A stretch of 64,000 bases of DNA from Dugong dugon (taxonomy: Eukaryota; Chordata; Mammalia; Sirenia; Dugongidae): assembly GCA_030035585.1 (NCBI GenBank), contig CM057482.1, positions 8,233,001 to 8,297,000 on the forward strand. Direction: 5' to 3'. The position numbers and the translations under genes were made by a program. The notes beneath the pieces are model-generated. The model was not told where the DNA came from. It made no database searches and saw only the letters and a program-made list of their open reading frames with translations. Positions 63,005 through 64,000 of this stretch are shown in pieces (the first letter of the stretch is position 1; each line of letters begins with the position of its first letter).

Positions 63005-63305
63005 AGGATCTAGGATGTGGTAGTTAAGATTGGAAGCACTAAGCTCAGACTTCCCGATTCAGATCCTGACTCTGCCACTTGTTAGCCCTGTGACTATGGG
63101 TGACTTACCTGTCCTGTCTCGTCATCAATTTCTTCATCTGTAAAACGGATTTAATTTTAGCACCTACCGTCTCATGAGTTGGAATGGACTCGATGGCAGC
63201 AGGTTTGGAATGGGGTACCCACTCATCGGGTTGTGGTAGGGTATTTATAAGATAGAATACACAGAATCAGGCACATAGTAAACACTCAATACATTTTTGT
63301 TGTTC
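63005..63305 (+). mobile_element. MIR split by a SINE tail
   Basis: CAGATCCTGACTCTGCCACT, AATTTCTTCATCTGTAAAAC, then the SINE scrap, then CTCATCGGGTTGTGGTAGGG and GGCACATAGTAAACACTCAA. Confidence 0.82.
63172..63217 (+). mobile_element. 46-bp SINE 3' tail
   Basis: TCATGAGTTGGAATGGACTC, GATGGCAGCAGGTTTGG only. It is the shortest SINE piece in the window. Confidence 0.85.
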
Positions 63306-63479
63306 TGATTGATGGACTTTGCTGCTTTTCATTGTAATCTGTTTCACTGGGAGAGGGCAGAAATTTAAAAGTCCACTTTTATAATTATTTAGAAGGGCCA
63401 ACTTATGCTCTAGTCTCTATGAAATGGACAAAACTGTAGATAATATGTGTTGCGTAGATGGGATTCTGCGTCCTACAGA

Positions 63480-64000
63480 ACAAGGAGCAGCTGCAGCTCT
63501 CAGACTCTGCTGATGGGAAGGTAAATCGGTGCAACCTTTTTGGAAAACAGTTTGGCAGTTTCTTCAAAAGTCACCTACCATGTGACCCAGCCATTCTACT
63601 CCTTGGTCTTTACCCAAGAGACACGTAAGCATATGTCCGTACAAAGATGTGTACACGAATGTGCGTAGAAGCTTTATTTGTAATAGACCGAAATTGGAAA
63701 GTACTCAAATGTCCCATCTACACATGAAATGATCGATAAATTGTGCTTTATCCATTCAAGGAAATATGACTCAGCAGTAAAAATGAGTGAACTATTGATA
63801 CATTCAGCAACACGGAGGAATCTCAAAATAGTTACGCTAAGTGAAGGAAGCCAGAACAGTCAATCAATAGGTACATATTCTATGATTCCTTTTATGTAAA
63901 ATTCTGGAAAATGATAACTAGCGCTCAAAAGAACATTTCCCCCTATATTGTAAAAAGAAAGCCTTCTTTTTGGACATGAGCAGACTCAGAATTATTAGTT
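63480..64000 (+). mobile_element. Old L1M 3' UTR, plus strand, running off the window
   Basis: GGTGCAACCTTTTTGGAAAA, CAGTTTGGCAGTTTCTTCAA, CCATGTGACCCAGCCATTCT, AAGGAAATATGACTCAGCAG, GCTAAGTGAAGGAAGCCAGA: ordered words of an L1M tail. Confidence 0.85.

Noticed and set aside
1-64000. CRISPR array, operon or phage-like system
   Set aside because: No spaced direct repeats with unique spacers, no dense same-strand coding. SINEs, LINEs and LTRs with TSDs show a mammalian nuclear genome.

Overview
This is vertebrate, almost certainly mammalian, nuclear DNA without a recognisable protein-coding gene. It carries mammal-wide relics (MIR, MER5, L1M-type LINE tails, MaLR-like LTRs). It also holds about 39 copies or fragments of tRNA-headed SINEs whose shared 3' end matches an RTE (Bov-B-like) LINE tail. 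That SINE/RTE pairing is the hallmark of Afrotheria; elephant or another paenungulate is my best guess, since I recognise the AfroSINE sequence but could not search a database. There is no operon, rRNA, CRISPR array or bacterial signal.

Three SINE types are present. Type A has a tRNA-Asn-like head and a short or long body. Type B has a tRNA-Asn-like head and an RTE-derived body. Type G has a tRNA-Gly-like head and an RTE-derived body. RTE 3' ends lie at 19481-19762, 49036-49426, 51404-51548 and 59920-60245. Younger L1 tails with target-site duplications (TSDs) lie at 2276-3266 (5'-inverted), 21747-21988, 29776-30021 and 54646-55179. Old L1M-type pieces cover 9556-10790, 38200-39596, 48610-50520, 58736-59900 and the right edge. 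Related solo LTRs lie at 17089-17570, 33635-34142 and 42177-42504, with MaLR-like LTRs at 20850-21456 and 36276-36722.

Layout: 1-9 kb is mostly unique sequence with scattered SINEs and the inverted L1. 9-13 kb is L1 and SINE rich. 13-15.3 kb is repeat-poor and GC-richer, the best place for regulatory sequence. 15-22 kb is SINE and LTR rich. 22-31 kb mixes unique AT-rich sequence with DNA-transposon relics. 31-40 kb is the most rearranged: nested SINEs, a duplicated LTR flank, a 16-bp minisatellite, a MIR split by an LTR, and a 152-bp segment present twice 3.2 kb apart. 40.0-40.6 kb holds the only pair of phase-compatible candidate exons I found. 42-54 kb is SINE, RTE and L1M sequence. 55.3-56.5 kb is a CAC/CAT minisatellite with a 111-bp higher-order repeat, split by an LTR-like element. 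57-64 kb is old repeats.

The content that rewards a second look is insertion and repair history rather than gene function. Most open reading frames are chance or repeat-derived; the long ones at 55.3-56.0 kb come from a trinucleotide-phased satellite.
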